64,000 bases of DNA, taken from positions 510,724 through 574,723 of the forward strand of contig NZ_KZ454943.1 of assembly GCF_002797395.1 (NCBI RefSeq), written 5' to 3'. Positions 59,748-64,000 of this stretch are shown one piece after another. The stretch's first letter is position 1; each line of letters begins with the position of its first letter. The notes below the pieces were generated by a model. That model made no database searches. It was not told the DNA's origin and was given only the letters and a program-made list of their open reading frames with translations. Made by a program: the position numbers and the translations under genes. The stretch comes from Bacillus solitudinis (GTDB taxonomy: Bacteria; Bacillota; Bacilli; Bacillales; Bacillaceae_D).

Positions 59748-60012
59748 ATCCAAACCTCCCATTATTTTTAGACCAAATTCCTATACTTTTTTACAATATC
59801 ATTTATAAATGTCACTATTCTGCCTAAGTCTACGTAATTTTTTAAGCATTTAGATTTAAAGAAAACCTGTCATAATCGTGCCTCCTTGGCTTTAGCTCTT
59901 TATATTTATTACTTGCTTTAAGTATAGATGAAAAATGTGTTGAAATTATGAGGGTCTCAGCTGTACACCATTATTTTCAGAACATAATATTCGATATGTT
60001 TCCATTCAAAAA

Positions 60013-60046
60013 AAAGAGAGCTAAGGATGCCTCCCTAACTCTCTTT
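60013..60046 (-). terminator. terminator of cadCA
   Basis: AAAGAGAG(C)TAAGG / CCCTAACTCTCTTT hairpin followed by eight Ts on the minus strand. Confidence 0.85.
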
Positions 60047-60053
60047 GATGTTT

Positions 60054-62201
60054 TTATTTATCTTTCACCCGTAAAAGTCGTAGCCCATTTAATGTAACAA
60101 TCAGGGTTGCACCCATATCTGCTAAGATGGCAATCCAAAGAGTCAGCCACCCGGGAACAACTAACAATAAAGCAACTATTTTGATTCCAAGAGAAAAGGT
60201 AATGTTTTGTTTAATAATAGACAAGGTTTTTCGGCTAAGCTTAACCATGTAAGGAAGTTTAGTTAAATCGTCACCCATTAACGCGACATCTGCGGTTTCT
60301 AATGCAGTATCGGTTCCAGCTCCTCCCATCGCAATTCCAACTGTAGAGGCCGCAAGAGCTGGGGCATCATTTACCCCGTCCCCCACCATGGCGATATTTC
60401 CATATTCAGAGCGTAATTTTTTTACATAGTCCAGTTTATCTTGTGGCATAAGTTCTGCCTGAACTTCGGTTACACCTACGCCAGTTCCAATGGCTTTAGC
60501 AGTCCTCTTATTATCACCTGTAAGCATGATTGTTTTCTTAATCCCCAAATTATGGAGTTTCTTTACGACTTCTAGACTTGTTTCTCTTACTTCATCAGCT
60601 ACCGCAATGATTGCTAAAACCCCCCATTCTGTTCCAACAATCATGGCTGTTTTCCCTTGTTCTTGAAGAGTTTGAACATCGTCTTTCACTTGAGAAGACA
60701 TTTCATCGTTTAATAACTCGATAAATAAAGAAGGGCTGCCAATATAAAATTCTGTTTGATTAACTGTTGCTTTTATTCCTTTACCTGTTATAGAAGAAAA
60801 ACCTTCGACTTTGATTTCGGTATAGGAAATTTGGTCTTGGTCAGCTTTCTTCAAAATAGCAGAAGCAAGAGGATGTTGAGAACGATATTCTAAAGCAGCA
60901 ATGATAGAGAGTAATTCTCTCTTATCCGTTTTTTTTTCATAAGTGATATAATCTGTAACAGCTGGTTTCCCTTTAGTCAAAGTACCTGTTTTATCAAAGG
61001 CTATAGCTTTTAAAGCACCAACTTCTTCTAAATAAATTCCACCTTTGACAAGAATACCATTTTTAGCAGCGTTTCCTATAGCAGTAACGATGGAAACTGG
61101 TGTTGAAATGACGAGAGCACAAGGACAACCAACAACAAGAACCGCTAAGCCTTGATACACCCATAACTCCCAGCTTGCTTGTAACAATAAAGGAGGTATT
61201 ATCGCCACAAGCACTGCGACAACCATAATGACCGGCGTGTAATATTTAGCAAATTTATCTACAAAGGCTTGAGATGGAGCTCGTTCTCCCTGTGCTTCTT
61301 CGACAAGGTTAATAATCTTGGCAATTGTTGTATCTTCAACATGCTTAGTCACCTCGACTTCAAGTAACCCTTCTTCGTTCAATGTTCCCGCAAAAATATC
61401 ATCATCTACCGATTTTTCAACTGGCACTGATTCACCTGTAATCGCTGCCTGATTAACCGCTGAGTACCCTTTTCGAACCAGGCCATCCATGGCAATCTTC
61501 TGTCCAGGTTTCACAATCATTACATCGCCAATTTCAATCTCATCAACCTTAATCATCATGTCCTGACCGTCTCTTCTAATTAATGCTTCTTTTGGAGCAA
61601 TGTCCATTAGGGAGTGGATCGATTGTCTTGCTTTATCCATGGAATATCGTTCAAGAGATTCACTAATGGCAAAAAGTATAACCACAATGGCTCCTTCTGT
61701 CCATTCCCCAATAATCGCAGCCCCGATCACTGCAACGGTCATTAATGTTTTCATATCAAATTGCAGATGGAGTAAATTCTTAAATCCAACTTTAAAGAGC
61801 GAAAATCCCCCAATTGAAATAGAAGCAAGAAATAAGAGAACCGAGAAAATATGGCCTTCACCATAAATCAATTGTGCCATGTAACCGAAAACTACAAATA
61901 GAGACGCAGTGATAACATTCAAATATTTTAAAACAAACGGTTCCTTTTTTTCTTCAAATCTACCTTGGTCATTATCTGCGATTACTTTTATACCTTCAAA
62001 AGCTCCTGCCTTTTCTAAATCCTTGATCGTTGTCTCACCATAAATCGTTACCTTGGAAGCTCCAAAATTAACTTTTGCATCAATAACACCATCCAGGTGT
62101 TTCACGTTTTTTTCAAACGTGGTTGCACATCCTGCTCAAGTAAATCCCTTCACGCGGTAGACCACTTTTTCACTTTCTACTATTTTCGTTTCTCCGGTCA
62201 C
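60054..62201 (-). CDS. cadA: cadmium/zinc/cobalt-exporting P-type ATPase CadA, interrupted by an in-frame TGA
   Basis: From GTG at 62201 (GGAGG 8 nt upstream) the frame gives [21 protein letters not shown], then TGA (62136-62138), then [20 protein letters not shown]. The TGA replaces the first Cys of the HMA motif GFTCxxC. The rest is intact: membrane segments, phosphatase loop [13 protein letters not shown] (Cys359/361 from the GTG), DKTGTLTKG (Asp403), [11 protein letters not shown]. Without read-through, translation could only restart at GTG 62105, giving a 683-aa pump without the HMA metal site. It would export Cd2+, Zn2+ or Co2+. Confidence 0.85.
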
Positions 62202-62577
62202 AATCATTGCCTCCTTTACCATGAATGACAGCGGTTTGTACAAGCATTCTAACATGATCATCGTCTAAAGAGTAAAATACCAATTTCCCTTCTTTTCTAC
62301 TCTTGGCAATCCCTAAATTACGGAGATGGCGCAAATGATGTGAGACCGTAGCCATTGTTGCACCAATAATATTGGCGACATCACAGACACATAATTCACC
62401 TTCTTGCAATAAAGAATAAGCAATTTTTAACCTCGTTTCATCAGATAACGCCTTAAATATGCTTGCAACGGGTGCGAGGTTTTCTGCGTCCACAATAGTT
62501 GCTATCCGCTTTACTTTTTCTTCGTCATAACAAAAAATTTCACATATGTCCTGTCCCTGCTTTACTTCTTTGCTCAC
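62170..62577 (-). CDS. cadC: cadmium-responsive repressor CadC (ArsR/SmtB family)
   Basis: 135 aa. N-terminal metal-site cysteines in DICEIFCYDEEKV, winged helix with ELCVCDVANIIG (two more Cys) and ATVSHHLRHLRNLGI recognition helix, then RKEGKLVFYSL. Releases DNA when Cd2+, Pb2+ or Zn2+ binds. Start read as GTG 62577 near AAGGTG; TTG 62595 is possible. It overlaps the cadA start by 32 nt, so the two are one operon. Two matching operators flank its promoter. Confidence 0.93.
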   Translation of the reverse strand: MSKEVKQGQDICEIFCYDEEKVKRIATIVDAENLAPVASIFKALSDETRLKIAYSLLQEGELCVCDVANIIGATMATVSHHLRHLRNLGIAKSRKEGKLVFYSLDDDHVRMLVQTAVIHGKGGNDCDRRNENSRK

Positions 62578-62591
62578 ACTATCACCTTCAT

Positions 62592-62664
62592 TCAAATTTC
62601 CATTTGATTATAGTCTATGTTTCATCTCAAGATTTGTCAATATTATATTCAAATGAGTATTTGA
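62592..62664 (-). promoter_or_regulatory. cad promoter flanked by two CadC-type operators
   Basis: Palindromes TCAAAT-TTCC-ATTTGA (62592-62607) and TCAAAT-GAGT-ATTTGA (62649-62664) have identical arms. Between them lie TTGACA (62635-62640), a 17-nt spacer and TAGACT (62612-62617). The arms match CadC/ArsR operators; the downstream one would block the start site. Confidence 0.8.
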
Positions 62665-62816
62665 TTACTGCTCCAAGAAAGTTCTGATGTTGGCAGTAAT
62701 CAAAAGGACAAACTCATTGAAACCTCGGTGACGGTCATTACCTCGATTTCAAATGAAAAGGCAAAAGTTATCTTACTACTGGGCCCTAATCTTTTGAAAA
62801 TATTCAATTAAAAGAC

Positions 62817-63017
62817 TCACTTTTTTCTTCTTATAAATAATAAATACAAAAAAGCTGCAACAACTGCCGGTATACCTGCCCATACACAAACCTGCCACAA
62901 AGTATTTAAATAGGATCCAATGGTGTTCGGATTCCCAAGTAAGTTAGCTGACATCGTTAAACAAGATAATCCAATAACCACCAAGGCTATCGCTATCACC
63001 CAATCTACCACTTTCAT
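62817..63017 (-). CDS. small two-helix membrane protein
   Basis: 66 aa with two hydrophobic segments (VVDWVIAIALVVIGLSCLT and VCVWAGIPAVVAAFLYLLF) and a C-terminal RRKK stop-transfer. It begins 3 nt after the sensor kinase stop, so it is translated from that operon. Not recognised; possibly an accessory of the kinase system. Confidence 0.7.
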   Translation of the reverse strand: MKVVDWVIAIALVVIGLSCLTMSANLLGNPNTIGSYLNTLWQVCVWAGIPAVVAAFLYLLFIRRKK

Positions 63018-63020
63018 TTT

Positions 63021-64000
63021 TCATCCCTCTTTCATTGATGGGAATTTAATTTCAAACCGAGTTCCTGCTCCTAATTGACTTGTTACTTGAATCTTTCCTT
63101 TTTGAAGTTCTACTAATTGCTTGACAATAGCTAGCCCTAATCCTGTTCCGCCATGTTCCCGTGAACGGGATTTTTCCACGCGGGAAAACCGTTCAAAAAT
63201 ATAGGGCAAATCCTCTTCAGGTATACCCTTGCCCGTATCCTCGATTACAACAAGGACGTAATGATCTAGTTCCCTACTTAGTGTGACGTTGACCACACCT
63301 TTATCCGTATATTTAATTGCATTGTTTAATAAGTTATGAAATATTTGCTCCATACGCAAGCCGTCACCATAGACAAATGATACTTCGTCTCTTATCTCAA
63401 CACCTAGATTGATTTCTTTCTCCTTTGCTTTAAGCGCTATTCTTTGCTGTACGTTATCCAATACCTCTTCTAAATCAATTGGCTCCTGATTAAGGTTTAT
63501 CTTGCCCTCCTCTAATTTGGAAAGCTCAAATAAGTCCTCAATTAAACGAGATAAATGTTTGGCTTCCGTTTCAATAATATCAAGATATTTTACTTTTTCT
63601 TCTTCGTTTTGATACAAACCCTTTTTCACAACGTTCGCGTAACCTTCTAAATACGTAATTGGAGTTCTTAATTCATGTGAGATATTCGCAAAGAATTCCC
63701 TTCTAGTATCACGATACCTTTTAAGGTCAATTGCTAAGTCATTAATAGCCTGAGCTAAAGAACCTGTTTCATCTCCTGTTATTACTACTCTTGTTTCTAA
63801 GTCTCCTCTAGCAATTTTTCGTGTCGCATGCTCCATTCTTAGTAAGGGGTTCGATAATTTCCTAGATAAGACAAGGGTTACACCTAGAGCAAGGAAAAAT
63901 GCCCCGACACCAGACAAAATAAACATTTGCCTTAGTTTAAAAATAGACTGATCGATACTTTCAACAGAGGAGAGGACAAACACATTACCTATAAAGGAAT
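63021..64000 (-). CDS. sensor histidine kinase, N-terminus outside window
   Basis: At least 325 aa. Membrane segment (MFILSGVGAFFLALGVTLVL), HAMP (RKLSNPLLRMEHATRKIARG), HisKA with phospho-His in ANISHELRTPITYLEGYANV, and HATPase_c with NLLNNAIKYTD, DTGKGIPEEDL, GGTGLGLAIVKQLV. A transmembrane two-component sensor of the PhoR/WalK/BaeS class; the response regulator would lie upstream beyond the window. The frame is open to base 64000, so the true start is not visible. Signal sensed unknown. Confidence 0.92.
   Translation of the reverse strand, partial: SFIGNVFVLSSVESIDQSIFKLRQMFILSGVGAFFLALGVTLVLSRKLSNPLLRMEHATRKIARGDLETRVVITGDETGSLAQAINDLAIDLKRYRDTRREFFANISHELRTPITYLEGYANVVKKGLYQNEEEKVKYLDIIETEAKHLSRLIEDLFELSKLEEGKINLNQEPIDLEEVLDNVQQRIALKAKEKEINLGVEIRDEVSFVYGDGLRMEQIFHNLLNNAIKYTDKGVVNVTLSRELDHYVLVVIEDTGKGIPEEDLPYIFERFSRVEKSRSREHGGTGLGLAIVKQLVELQKGKIQVTSQLGAGTRFEIKFPSMKEG

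Overview
The window looks like a chromosomal segment of a low-GC, endospore-forming member of the Bacillaceae. The evidence is spore genes (alpha/beta- and gamma-type SASPs, a gerA-type germination operon, sda), a classical sigma-G promoter, CIRCE and TnrA boxes, and many gene pairs kept in the order known from Bacillus subtilis (ykyA-def-ykrA-rpoY-rnjA, dapH to ykuV, des-desK-desR, ku/ligD, nasBCDEF). There are no rRNA, tRNA, IS or CRISPR features.

Layout. 1-4.8 kb: ykyA (cut by the window edge), a YjcZ-like peptide, def, ykrA, a 25-aa peptide, rpoY-rnjA. 4.8-16.6 kb: an amidase, the yku block (ykuV, ykuU, ykuT, ykuS), the diaminopimelate branch of lysine synthesis (dapH, a class-III aminotransferase, ykuR), an AEC transporter, a lipoprotein, and an MscS channel plus HD-GYP pair. 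16.6-26.4 kb: assimilatory nitrate/nitrite reduction (nasB, nasC, nasD, nasE, nasF and a YtxH protein) with two TnrA boxes. 26.7-35.9 kb: PRC-barrel protein, an mtlA remnant, NUDIX, the Ku/LigD repair pair with a 46-aa companion, a SASP, a decayed DUF2500 gene, and htpG behind a perfect CIRCE element. 35.9-43 kb: the cold-sensing des/desK/desR system and a germinant-receptor operon. 43-48.8 kb: several small genes including sda, an LLM oxidoreductase, a HAD phosphatase, an enlarged gamma-type SASP, and rpiA. 48.9-55.5 kb: a LacI-controlled catabolic operon (sugar kinase, HPS-like and PHI-like enzymes, TRAP transporter, KdgF-like cupin). 55.6-64 kb: DUF3231, serA behind a ZTP riboswitch, a YkuD-type L,D-transpeptidase, two small metal/SHOCT-type proteins, cadC-cadA, and the end of a sensor kinase.

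Four points stand out. (1) A dispersed ~120-160 bp intergenic repeat occurs six times (R1-R6). Every copy lies just past a gene's 3' end in the same orientation relative to that gene. Most copies end in a terminator-like hairpin, and some have MITE-like inverted ends. A second hairpin family (T1-T3) shares part of its sequence. (2) The cadA reading frame has an in-frame TGA exactly at the first cysteine of the HMA metal-binding motif, followed by a hairpin of the kind and spacing expected of a bacterial SECIS. A nonsense mutation remains the simplest reading. (3) The LacI/kinase/HPS-PHI/TRAP/cupin/RpiA cluster looks like a complete uptake and degradation route for a sugar or sugar acid whose identity is not clear. 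(4) Some regulatory placements differ from B. subtilis as I know it, notably CIRCE on htpG.
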